Source of the DNA: Pseudomonadales bacterium
Lineage (GTDB): Bacteria; Pseudomonadota; Gammaproteobacteria; Pseudomonadales; Azotimanducaceae
NCBI GenBank assembly: GCA_022822135.1
Contig: JAJECH010000033.1
Coordinates: forward strand, 1-64,000
Direction: 5' to 3'
Length of the DNA: 64,000 nt
In this document: piece after piece, positions 18,299-26,550 of the stretch
Layout: every line of letters begins with the position of its first letter
Numbering within the stretch: the first letter of the stretch is position 1
Translations under genes and position numbers: made by a program
Notes under the pieces: model-generated
Databases searched by the model: none
Told to the model about the DNA's origin: nothing
The model's input: only the letters and a program-made list of their open reading frames with translations

Positions 18299-18338
18299 AA
18301 AAGCTACCACCGATATCTCGCATTCGGTGGTAGCTTTT
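18299..18338 (-). terminator. Terminator-like hairpin between the two genes of module 2
   Basis: A perfect 15-base inverted repeat, AAAAGCTACCACCGA (18299-18313) against TCGGTGGTAGCTTTT (18324-18338), with a ten-base loop. In the direction of transcription it ends in a short T-run. It separates the small secreted protein gene from the Sel1-like gene, as in module 1. The stem contains the same GGTGG/CCACC core, but the rest differs. Confidence 0.65.
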
Positions 18339-18360
18339 AGCGGATTATCCGAATCGACGA

Positions 18361-18633
18361 TCAGCCAACTCTTCGAACACTGTAACCGAGTAACTCACCT
18401 TTGTAGTCGTAGTACGCGCAAGTCTCAATGAGCGCAACTATCGGTTCACCATAGATCCAGTATCCGATGATCACTTGTCCGTCGGTGCATACCTTATTGT
18501 GATAGTCATCGATTGGACCGAATCCCGGAAAATAATCCGCGCTCGCTGGCTGACCCATACCCATCGACAGACAGAGCACGAGTATGGAAGTGAATAGTGA
18601 AATACGTCTCTTGAAGCGACTAATCGACTTCAT
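18361..18633 (-). CDS. Small secreted two-cysteine protein (module 2)
   Basis: 90 residues from ATG 18633, preceded by AAGGAA. A strongly basic n-region (MKSISRFKRRIS) and hydrophobic core (LFTSILVLCLSMGMG) form the signal peptide, with cleavage likely after PASA. The mature ~57 residues contain two cysteines (NKVCTDG and ETCAYYD) and the motif CAYYDYKGELLGYS, matching CAYYDEGGEVIGWS of the module 1 paralogue. The rest has diverged. No known family is recognised; a secreted peptide or a subunit of a complex with the co-encoded Sel1-like protein are both possible. Confidence 0.7.
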   Translation of the reverse strand: MKSISRFKRRISLFTSILVLCLSMGMGQPASADYFPGFGPIDDYHNKVCTDGQVIIGYWIYGEPIVALIETCAYYDYKGELLGYSVRRVG

Positions 18634-18703
18634 AGGTAGTTCCTTAGCTTAATGAGTTGATCTTGAACACACTCCTAGTGCGTTCTAACGTATTTATACT
18701 CTT

Positions 18704-18759
18704 TATGTCATATAAAAGTAACCTTTCATGTTAGAAATGAATGTAATATGACTTTTATA
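18704..18759 (-). promoter_or_regulatory. Candidate operator motifs upstream of module 2
   Basis: On the minus strand TATGACATA (18,712-18,704) and TATAAAAGTCA (18,759-18,749) repeat the two words found upstream of module 1. Related half-words (TATAAAAG next to TGTCA) also occur in inverted orientation in the same stretch. A TATAAA suitable as a -10 box lies just downstream, around 18,698. A shared regulator is inferred. Confidence 0.5.
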
Positions 18760-18997
18760 CGTGTCATCGTGTTAATTACATGTGATAATTTCGGAGACAG
18801 TCTATCCTGAAATCTTAGCTTACGAGTACTCACACGACGAAACTCTGAGAGAACGGACGCAAAGGTCGTTGCTACATGGACGAGTTCAATAGTAAAGTGG
18901 TTCTTCCAATCAACCGTATTCGGCTCGCCCGTGTACATCGAGACGAAAGGACTACTGATTCCGTTGAATCAACGATTTCCCATTCACCTTCGTCTGG

Positions 18998-19165
18998 TCA
19001 ATTTAGGTCGAAAATCACGCAGTCCGCTTGCCTAAAAGTGCGTACGTACATTGTCGGATATGCCTTCAGCCACTCACTTAGCCTCTGTAGTTTCGAGATA
19101 GTCTCCCATGTCACACGGAAAATGCAACGGTCCTCACAACGTACCTTCAACACCTCCGCCAACAT
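18998..19165 (-). CDS. Small ORF of unknown function, possibly a truncated gene
   Basis: A 55-codon frame from ATG 19165: MLAEVLKVRCEDRCIF, then ETISKLQRLSEWLKAYPTMY and FRQADCVIFDLN, ending in TGA at 18998. It looks protein-like and the same frame continues after the stop with PDEGEWEIVDSTESVVLSSR. It may therefore be the front part of a gene broken by a nonsense codon. There is no obvious ribosome site. No family recognised. Confidence 0.3.
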   Translation of the reverse strand: MLAEVLKVRCEDRCIFRVTWETISKLQRLSEWLKAYPTMYVRTFRQADCVIFDLN

Positions 19166-19275
19166 GTTTTGTTGCACATAGGAGATATTCAGCTGTACCT
19201 CAGCAAATGTTGAATCGTAGTTATGTCAAGTTTCTTCTGCAATTTCCCTTGGGTAAATACCCGTGGGCGAGTTTG

Positions 19276-19311
19276 ACGACCCGACTTGCCTTTAAGGGCA
19301 AGTCGGGTCGT
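19276..19311. repeat. Perfect 15-bp inverted repeat (strong hairpin)
   Basis: ACGACCCGACTTGCC (19276-19290) and GGCAAGTCGGGTCGT (19297-19311) are exact reverse complements around the six-base loop TTTAAG. It lies about 20 bases beyond the 3' end of the broken IS256 transposase. It may be a terminator that protects against readthrough, or be associated with the element end. There is no T-run on either side. Confidence 0.6.
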
Positions 19312-19331
19312 AAGCGATTCTTTCATCGGTT

Positions 19332-20420
19332 TCATGCCGCTTTCCGGCACGTTTGCGAGGATATCTCATCGGGTTTGATAAGCCTGATTTGACCGGTCAG
19401 GTAGCGCTTTCCGGATATCCTGTGCTCATGGGTTTCGACCGCGAGCGCTCGAATCAATCGCAGACACGATGCCGCGTGCGGAAAATCCGCACCACCCGGG
19501 TTCAACGGCGATCCCTTCGTTGTACCGTTCCAGCAATTTCGTCGCCTTCATGAGACCGTGATGCCTCCGTGGTAACCGATACACTGAGAACGTCTCCTTG
19601 ATGTGTTCCTCGACCCCGAACTCGAAGGGTTCGCAGTCTCCAGCTTGTCGCTACCCGGTTCATCGCGCCAGCGTTGAATCCAGGTCCGCAACGCTTCCCG
19701 GGCCTGGTCGAGATTCTCATGGTGCCACATGCCACGTAACGTTTCCGTACATGCCGGGTCCGTATGGCGCGTGACGTGATCATTGGTATTGCGCAGAAAA
19801 TGCACCCTACAACGTTGCCAGAGCGTGGTCTTGAAAACCTTTTCGATCGCACGCTTCAAGCCTTCGTGGCTGTCCGACGCCACATTCTGCTTCCCGTGCA
19901 AACCGCGCTGTTTCAAGCCCGTCAGAAACGCCGTCCAGCTGGCTCGCCCTCCTTTTCGGCCAGTTCGACCGCCAGGATATGGCGTTGCCCCTCGGCATCG
20001 ATGCCCACGGCGATTTGAACCGCTCCGGTGCGGATCGTACCCGCTTCGCGGACCTTCTCATATCACGCATCCATCATGACATAAGGACATGCCACCTCAT
20101 CCAAGCGCCGCGAGGCGAAGACCGCCAACTCCTAGTCCAAGGTCGCCACCATCGCCGAGATTATGGTCGCCGAGAGACGGTGCGTGCACAACTGTTCCGC
20201 GAGCCTGCCTACCTCTTTGTTCAGCTTCCGCGGATAGTAGCCTTATCGATGAGCGACCCGGTCCGTCGTGCGCTCGTTCTTCGCTGCCTGAAGATGTTCC
20301 GTTATGTCAGCTTCAAGCCGACTTGTACAGCTTTCTGCATCAGATGCTCGACAAGCGCCGTATTGTCGTCTAATACGCGGTCGCGGCTTCGTCATTACCA
20401 TTGCAATTCTTGGTCATCAT
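19332..20420 (-). pseudogene. IS256-family transposase, multiply disabled
   Basis: From an ATG at 20420 with AGGAG upstream, the minus strand reads the parts of an IS256-type (Mutator-like) transposase in order across several frames. These are YYPRKLNKEVGRL, CPYVMMDA then TGA then YEKVREAGTIRTGAVQIAVG, SDSHEGLKRAIEKVF, LWQRCRVHFLRNTNDHV, ETFSVYRLPRRHHGLMKATK LLERYN, and the end SCLRLIRALAVETHEH before TGA at 19332. It has internal stops, at least two frameshifts and a deletion of the segment between KLNKEVGRL and the DDE domain. It cannot be active. The element ends were not identified. Confidence 0.85.
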
Positions 20421-20866
20421 TGTGCTCCTTTTAGTACACAGTTGATGGTTTAGCGCTCGTACATTTGCGTATGGACGAGCGCATTCTTATAGGATGGTAC
20501 GCATCGGACCTCAAGGACCGATTTATGAATTTGCAGAAAATTATTTGAACAACCAGAAGAGACGCTTCTTTCGAGACGTCGAGCTAGTAGTACTTCTGCT
20601 AGCAGGATCTCTACAGAAACTTGATCATTGTGCGAGCAATTTAGATTCAGTACGAGAACCTATGACCTGATTGAGAGGTACACCTATACTCAAGGGAATT
20701 CCAATAGCTCCCCGAATCATTTCCTCAAAAGGACTAACTACCGAGTGAAGTTCATGCTTGCGAAGACGCGACTCACGAACTCGTGAATGCCTTTTAAGAC
20801 CACATTAGGGAAAGGTTTCACAAGAGCGACTTGGGAGTCTCATTCACGAGCACCGAAGCGCACGCA
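20421..20866. other. Intergenic, nothing identified
   Basis: No coding frame is supported between the dead IS256 transposase and the end of the subtilase gene. The upstream inverted repeat of the insertion sequence should be here but was not recognised. Confidence 0.35.
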
Positions 20867-23407
20867 CTACGGATGCGTCCCGTACCAAGCCCTAAGCGCC
20901 CACGAATTCAACGTGCCAGTGTCGCCTTCAGCCGCATCGATGACACGAAGCGTCCACGTTCCTCGGGGCGACTCTCCATAAAACGCGTTACTAAGTAATC
21001 GCCACTCTAATGTTTCCTCACCTGCAAGTGTCCCGTTGAACACCGGATTCATGATGCTCTTCGTTCCAGACGGTGACTCAAGTTCAATACTAAGATCGAC
21101 CAAGTTCTCATGGGTACCCGAAAGGTGAAGCTGAATCGCTTCGATATTCGAAGCCGACGGTAAATCAAGATTGAGTCGCTGTTCAATTCCGGCACCGTCG
21201 TGATCCGGGATTTGAAGACCGTCGGTTGAAACCGTAAACCAGTCTGACATTGATTGAGTGCCAAGGTTATCAGGCTGATAGCCGTCTCGTAGTAGAGCAA
21301 GTGCGGCGTCAACGTCTACCACGCCAAAACCAAAGTGGTTATGAAAATCGAACCCAGCAGCATTCGTGATCCAATCGAGATAGAACGTAGCCAATCGGTT
21401 ACCGATCATCACTCGCACGTCCGTTGCCGCGTTGATCAAGCCACCCGGTCGCCGAGCGGTGCTAGCCAGAACGTGCTTCACATCCCGCCACGTCAAGGCG
21501 GGTTCCTCTTCGAGTAATAGCGCAACGACGCCCGTAACGTGAGGCGCCGCGGCAGATGTTCCGTTGAAGTTGCTGAAATAGTCGCCAAACGGGTCAGCAG
21601 AAGTATCCCTTGCGAGTCCCGGGTAATTCCTTGAGCTATATCCGCGTTCACGTCCGTATTGGTCCGTCGTGACTGTTGCCGGGTCAGAAACGCCGTACTC
21701 CCCCGCTGGTGCCGAAACCCAAAGGTTACTGCCAGCACTCGAATACGAAGCTCTTCCGCCGGCGGCGTTCAACGCCCCAACAACGATTACGTAGGGTACA
21801 TCGTTTAGTCCGTCACCGCTAGAGCTACTACAACCGGTAAGTGCATGGACTTGATGTTCGAAGTGCATGCACAATCGAAACGCGTTTCCCGCCGACTTGA
21901 CGTAGATTGCGCCAAGTCCATCACGCAACTGCGATGTGCCATAACGAACAATGCTGTTGTCGGGTTCGTTGTACTGGGAGCCGAATGACCCGTAACTCAT
22001 ATTGAATACGTCAATCCGTTCAGAGTTCGGAGATTCAGAGCTTCCTCCGAGCGCGTCTTCCTCACAACACTGTTCGCTTAAGAAGTTGAACCCGAACAAA
22101 CTCGCGTCAGGCGCAACACCACGGATACCTAGTCCATTGTTTGCAGCTGCAGCAATGATGCCAGCAACGGTCGTTCCATGGTCCCCTCGAGAGTCGGGGA
22201 GATAAGGATCTGACGCACTCGCGTTGTGCCAAGCTTTGCCGTTGTCGGGATTTGCTTTGAAATTGAATGAACCACCCTCAACGATATTCTGTGCCAAATC
22301 TGGATGGCAAATCTCCAACCCCGTATCTACGACCGCTACATTCACACCACGACCTGAAGGCGTGCCGGTCGCTAGCACCTCACTCATGCGTATATCTTCT
22401 CCCGCCCTTCCCCCGTCTTCAGCAAATGCGTTCTGACCGTCGTTCCTTAATGGCCATTGACTCGCGAATAATGGGTCATCAGTCTCCGTCGGTCGTGCTC
22501 GGTCTGGTGCCTCACAACGCACCATGATCTCACCGTGCGGGTCCATTGTGAATCCGATCTGATCGGTATTTGGAAGTCGACCTGTAGAGTCCTCCTCCGG
22601 AGGTGGTTCAACTGTCGACGAGATCCAATACGTTTCGTTCGGTGAGTAGCGTTGCAAATCCAGGTTCACCTCAGTCTCGAAGACGGTCCGTCTTTCGATG
22701 GGTGGGATAGGGATGTCGGAGATTTCCTCGATGACTTGCCCGAATTCACCTGGTTGAATTAACTGATAGGTAATCACCGAAGCAGTCGTCGCTGAAGAGG
22801 GTAATGTGCCAATATTTAGAGCATTCAACTCTAATGTAGCCATCTCTGCACCAAAACTCGCAGACGTATAGAGATAGATTTCCACTTTGCCGCGTTTTTC
22901 ATTTGCTGTCAGCGGTTCGTCGAGGTTATCTTCAATCGTAAGTGTGACGCTTGAAGGTATGCCTGCGTTAACTCCTGGCGACCTGTTCGTGGCGAAGTCT
23001 GGAAACCTAACAGTCAACGATTCCGCATCCTCGGCTAACCAATCATCAAGTGCTCTTATTCTGGTTGTTGCGCGCGTTTGATTGGGACTGAAAGAGAGTA
23101 CTTCGTCATCTATTTCATAGTCCTGGTCCTTTGTCGCATTGCCCGTGAAAGCCAGTGGGACTGAAATACTCCGATTTACTTGTGGCGTTAGATCAACCCA
23201 AATCTCTATTTCATTCTGGCTGCCTTCAGTTAGTTCGAGCTCGCCCGCAGTAATCGTTGTTGTTACCGGTGTAAGTGGTTCAACCACATCAGGACCTGAA
23301 CCGGAATCTGACGATCCGCAGGCGTTAAGAAGCAGCATCGAGACACTTCCCAACAAAAGGATCGAGCGGAAATATCGCGGGGAAAACAAGGTGAGGGTCT
23401 GAATCAA
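20867..23407 (-). CDS. Kexin-like S8 serine protease lipoprotein with P domain
   Basis: 846 residues. The signal ends in a lipobox LLNAC (C30), so the protein is probably an outer-membrane or surface lipoprotein. A Calx-beta-like domain follows (~52-160), then a linker, then the S8 catalytic domain with all triad residues: D361 in VAVVDTGLEI, H410 in DSRGDHGTTVAG and S618 in NFNGTSAAAPHVTG. The entry sequence DPLFASQWPLRNDGQNA is typical of kexin-like subtilases. The last ~100 residues form a proprotein-convertase P domain (NLVDLSIELESPSGT to SWALRAW). It has no propeptide of its own in the usual place. The gene overlaps by four bases the upstream gene, whose product looks like a propeptide. 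It likely degrades extracellular protein. Confidence 0.9.
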   Translation of the reverse strand: MIQTLTLFSPRYFRSILLLGSVSMLLLNACGSSDSGSGPDVVEPLTPVTTTITAGELELTEGSQNEIEIWVDLTPQVNRSISVPLAFTGNATKDQDYEIDDEVLSFSPNQTRATTRIRALDDWLAEDAESLTVRFPDFATNRSPGVNAGIPSSVTLTIEDNLDEPLTANEKRGKVEIYLYTSASFGAEMATLELNALNIGTLPSSATTASVITYQLIQPGEFGQVIEEISDIPIPPIERRTVFETEVNLDLQRYSPNETYWISSTVEPPPEEDSTGRLPNTDQIGFTMDPHGEIMVRCEAPDRARPTETDDPLFASQWPLRNDGQNAFAEDGGRAGEDIRMSEVLATGTPSGRGVNVAVVDTGLEICHPDLAQNIVEGGSFNFKANPDNGKAWHNASASDPYLPDSRGDHGTTVAGIIAAAANNGLGIRGVAPDASLFGFNFLSEQCCEEDALGGSSESPNSERIDVFNMSYGSFGSQYNEPDNSIVRYGTSQLRDGLGAIYVKSAGNAFRLCMHFEHQVHALTGCSSSSGDGLNDVPYVIVVGALNAAGGRASYSSAGSNLWVSAPAGEYGVSDPATVTTDQYGRERGYSSRNYPGLARDTSADPFGDYFSNFNGTSAAAPHVTGVVALLLEEEPALTWRDVKHVLASTARRPGGLINAATDVRVMIGNRLATFYLDWITNAAGFDFHNHFGFGVVDVDAALALLRDGYQPDNLGTQSMSDWFTVSTDGLQIPDHDGAGIEQRLNLDLPSASNIEAIQLHLSGTHENLVDLSIELESPSGTKSIMNPVFNGTLAGEETLEWRLLSNAFYGESPRGTWTLRVIDAAEGDTGTLNSWALRAWYGTHP

Positions 23408-23979
23408 AGAGGAATCATCAGAGGACGCTTGAGCTGTAACTCAGCGTGTTTGATGCGATGATCCGATTGAAGTTGCTTTACCGTACTTATTGGGTTCTGA
23501 CCGGGACGAAGCCAGAGAATTGAATAACCGAGACCTGGATAACGCTTTGCTCGAACCGCGTCGACCTCCTCCGCGATCACGCTGAGCCGTTCAGGATTAT
23601 CGAGTTTCACCAAGACTCGATTGGCGACCTCGTGAAACCGCTTATCCGTCGTTCCAAATACAACGTGTGGTTCGCGACGTGTCACGTCATACCACTGAGA
23701 GTGTGTGACCACTCTTGCGTTTGTAGCCGTGAACCGAATCAATTCACCAAGGCGCTCTACTCGCAATACTGTGCCAGACTCTGTTGTAACGGGCTCTGTC
23801 AATGCAGTTTCCGAAACCTGAATCAGCGCCTGGTCGGCGTGGGTGAACTTATTTAACGGCTGTGTCTGAGCAAGAGCGGGTGCGACTACAAGGCATAACA
23901 AGACGCCATACAACCACGCACCCGCATGATGAAATCGGGGAGCCTGATCGCTAAGCCGCGACGCTTGCTTCCGCGACAT
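23404..23979 (-). CDS. Secreted propeptide-like protein coupled to the subtilase
   Basis: 191 residues from ATG 23979. A signal peptide with core LYGVLLCLVVAPALAQ is followed by a ~165-residue mature protein. Its C-terminal ~70 residues (ANRVLVKLDNPERLSVIAEE, then GYSILWLRPGQNPISTVKQL and HRIKHAELQLKRP) resemble the I8/I9-type propeptide that normally precedes kexin-like catalytic domains. The stop overlaps the start of the protease gene (ATGA), so the two are made together. A separately encoded chaperone or inhibitor for the protease is the likely role (inference). The 5' end overlaps the MaoC-like gene by 29 bases. Confidence 0.65.
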   Translation of the reverse strand: MSRKQASRLSDQAPRFHHAGAWLYGVLLCLVVAPALAQTQPLNKFTHADQALIQVSETALTEPVTTESGTVLRVERLGELIRFTATNARVVTHSQWYDVTRREPHVVFGTTDKRFHEVANRVLVKLDNPERLSVIAEEVDAVRAKRYPGLGYSILWLRPGQNPISTVKQLQSDHRIKHAELQLKRPLMIPL

Positions 23980-24775
23980 AAACGATACTCTTGTCCGGTT
24001 TCTGCATCCAAAGGAATGCTTCACGTCGACTCGGACTGGACTGCTCTGCTAACTCGACGCCATGTACCGTCACCAAATCGTCGCACCAACAGGGGTTCGT
24101 AAATTTCAAATCGAGCTTTCCACTCTTCGCCCAAGCGTCTCCGAAGTAAGACTCCAGCACCGTTCCAGCGTAAGCCATGGTCATCCTTCCGCCCACCACA
24201 ACACGTTGAAAACCCAGCTCCTTCGCCGCGTCATCATCAGTGTGATAGTTGGCATCACCATGGAAGAAGATACCGCACATTTCCTTCGTAATCGTTGTTT
24301 CTAATCCACCAAAACGCTCGCCGTCCGGAACAATGAATTTCCGCGCGCCTGGCTTTTTTGTCGGATCACGAAGTTGGACACTTTCACCACTAATCCGTTC
24401 ACGTAGGAAACTCTGGTGGTGGTATGTTCTGACGACTAGTTCATCATCATCGTTCAAGAGATCTACCCGATATTTCACGACTTGACGATCACGCTTGTCG
24501 TATATATCTGTGATCTCACCCGTGACGTGGTAACCGTAATCCCGCTGTAGGGGTTGACGGAGTTCCCACTCTTGACGCATCCATAAGTGACCGATCTGAT
24601 ACGGGAACGCGATTTCAGCAAAGTATCCGTTATCCACACCCGTCGCAACCATCGCCGGAACTCCCCCATTCGGACCCGCTTCGAGATTTAAACCTGCGTG
24701 GTAATCCGACAATAAGGTGTCGTCGATTGTGAAGCGATTGGTCGATAACGATTTACCAATGTATGGATCTGCCAT
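23951..24775 (-). CDS. MaoC-like (double hotdog) protein
   Basis: 274 residues, soluble. The sequence has hotdog-fold character with two halves. The C-terminal half carries a MaoC-type pattern ANYHTDDDAAKELGFQRVVV then GGRMTMAYAGTVLESYFG, where the D/H pair (HGDANYHTDD) resembles the hydratase motif of MaoC enzymes. Family members hydrate enoyl-CoA or are non-catalytic binding proteins; the substrate cannot be told. It is the first gene of a three-gene overlapping run with the propeptide-like protein and the protease, although the functional connection is not obvious. Confidence 0.7.
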   Translation of the reverse strand: MADPYIGKSLSTNRFTIDDTLLSDYHAGLNLEAGPNGGVPAMVATGVDNGYFAEIAFPYQIGHLWMRQEWELRQPLQRDYGYHVTGEITDIYDKRDRQVVKYRVDLLNDDDELVVRTYHHQSFLRERISGESVQLRDPTKKPGARKFIVPDGERFGGLETTITKEMCGIFFHGDANYHTDDDAAKELGFQRVVVGGRMTMAYAGTVLESYFGDAWAKSGKLDLKFTNPCWCDDLVTVHGVELAEQSSPSRREAFLWMQKPDKSIVYVAEASVAA

Positions 24776-24864
24776 GATTTTTATGCCACTAACATAACTT
24801 CGCTCGAATTATCCATCGGTTGACGAGGACGAATGTGACATGATTCCAAACTTGCAATGAACCA

Positions 24865-25359
24865 ATGTCGTTAACAAGAGCACCAATGTTTAGACGGATT
24901 AGAGCCTCGTGTTTTGCGCTGCTTCTATTCGGTTTTCAGGCACCGATTCTCAATGGGCAACTCGCATCGCCGCTCTTTCAGAATCCTCAAGTACCTTTGG
25001 TCGTGCATACCGTGAGTGGATCTGAGATCCATCTTAAGACCGTCATCGTGTCGAAACCAGAGGATCTCAGGCAAGGACTAATGTACGTCAAGCATCTACC
25101 CGCAAACACAACGATGCTCTTCCTTCATCAGCAACCACGGACCGCATCGATGTGGATGAAGAACACATACATCCCACTCGACATGTGGTGGGTGGACGCG
25201 AATATGACGATCCGTCACATTGTTCATCGCACAACCCCGCATTCGTTGGAGTCGATCGCATACGACAAGCCAGTCCGTGCAGTGATCGAAATCAATGCGG
25301 GTTTAACTCGACTACTTGGTATCTCAGAAGGAGCAAGAGTTGAATTCAACACCCGTTAA
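24865..25359 (+). CDS. DUF192 secreted protein
   Basis: 164 residues; an alternative start at 24886 gives a shorter signal peptide (MFRRIRASCFALLLFGFQAP). The mature domain is DUF192: KTVIVSKPEDLRQGLMYVKH, MLFLHQQPRTASMWMKNTYI, PLDMWWVDANMTI, and the end RAVIEINAGLTRLLGIS. The W-MKNT-PLD core is diagnostic. These small beta-barrel proteins are exported in many proteobacteria; the function is not established. It is transcribed alone, divergent from the MaoC-like gene. Confidence 0.85.
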   Translation: MSLTRAPMFRRIRASCFALLLFGFQAPILNGQLASPLFQNPQVPLVVHTVSGSEIHLKTVIVSKPEDLRQGLMYVKHLPANTTMLFLHQQPRTASMWMKNTYIPLDMWWVDANMTIRHIVHRTTPHSLESIAYDKPVRAVIEINAGLTRLLGISEGARVEFNTR

Positions 25360-25568
25360 CTCATCTTGGGAGTCTCACGAGTTTGGAGTTCCTTTAAGGC
25401 ATCAGCGCTTGACGGAAGCCATCTTAAAATGAGCCGACGCTCGCTAGAAACGGTCGAGACCACGGGTCCCAAATATGAACCTAATGCCTGTGAGTCAAGT
25501 TGGTATTCAGCCGCGACACCCCTCGCGGGTTCTAAAACGTTTCGGCAAAGTAAATACGTCCGACGGAA

Positions 25569-26522
25569 ATGCCCGGAGTACGTCCTCCCGTGGTTAAGCA
25601 ATCATTAGACGTTGATCCGATACCGTTGCATCCCAGCACTTGGGGGTGGTGGCTATTTATTGGCGTCGTGTGGGTGTTGTTCAAACCAATTTCGATTGGG
25701 ACTTCGCGCAAATGGGGAAAGAGCCTAGCTCACGTTATCAAACGGATCAGTCCCAAACGATTCAACGTTATTCGACGAAATCTTGAGCTCGTCTTCCCAG
25801 ACATGGACATAGATGCGCGCGAATCGCTGGCACAACGTAATTTAGAGGAAACCATCGCCGGATATTTCGAAGCCGCTTACATCATGCTCCATGGCTACGA
25901 TTCAGTTTCGTCGAACTGTGAAATCCGGGGGCGCGAAACGCTAGATTCAGCACTAGCTGAAGGAAAAAATGTCCTGCTTATCGGCGCTCATTTCACTTGT
26001 CTAGAAAGTTGCGGATGCGCTTTAGGAACGGATGCGCCCGTGGACATCGTCCATCGCCGCCAAAATGCTGTCGTTGGGAACTATCTGATTCTGCGACATC
26101 GCAGAAAAATCTTTGCGAGTGTGATCGATCGTGATGACCGGAAAGGACTATCCCAAGCTTTCGCAGATAAAACGCGACAACGAATTGTCTGGACTGGACC
26201 GGATCAAGATATGGGTCACCAACGGTCCGTGTTCGTGCCGTTTTTAGGCGTCGAAAAAACTGCAACTCTTAAAGTAACGTCTCGCATCGCGACACGTTAC
26301 GACATGACGCCCGTTTTTGTTGAATTCTCCTATCAAGAAGCAGATCCAAAGTGGATCGTTCACTACCGATCCATCGATAACTTTCCAACCGGTGATCAGG
26401 TAGCCGATGCCGCGACTCTAAATCGCATCATCGGTGAGTCAGTGCAACGAAAGCCTGAACAGTACTACTGGATACATCGACGATTTAAGTCCTTAGAAGA
26501 CGGTACAACTCGCAAGTACTAA
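25569..26522 (+). CDS. Lysophospholipid/lipid A acyltransferase (LpxL/HtrB family)
   Basis: 317 residues. An N-terminal hydrophobic helix (WGWWLFIGVVWVLFKPI) anchors it to the inner membrane. The acyltransferase domain follows with the catalytic H-x4-E motif in GAHFTCLESCG, the segment DIVHRRQNAVVGNYLIL, and the GPDQDMGHQRSVFVPFLGV block typical of LpxL/LpxM enzymes. The family transfers a secondary acyl chain to lipid A precursors; a role with other lipids is possible. It stands alone between DUF192 and the convergent ilvE. Confidence 0.85.
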   Translation: MPGVRPPVVKQSLDVDPIPLHPSTWGWWLFIGVVWVLFKPISIGTSRKWGKSLAHVIKRISPKRFNVIRRNLELVFPDMDIDARESLAQRNLEETIAGYFEAAYIMLHGYDSVSSNCEIRGRETLDSALAEGKNVLLIGAHFTCLESCGCALGTDAPVDIVHRRQNAVVGNYLILRHRRKIFASVIDRDDRKGLSQAFADKTRQRIVWTGPDQDMGHQRSVFVPFLGVEKTATLKVTSRIATRYDMTPVFVEFSYQEADPKWIVHYRSIDNFPTGDQVADAATLNRIIGESVQRKPEQYYWIHRRFKSLEDGTTRKY

Positions 26523-26550
26523 CGCTGATCCGAATCCAGGGATTACCACT

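Noticed and set aside
18998-19165. TGA at 18998-19000 as selenocysteine
   Set aside because: No redox motif near it and no recognisable protein family; the downstream frame is weak.
25366-25608. Open frames on both strands between DUF192 and the acyltransferase
   Set aside because: No motif or start signal; the stretch is short and probably holds the acyltransferase promoter.
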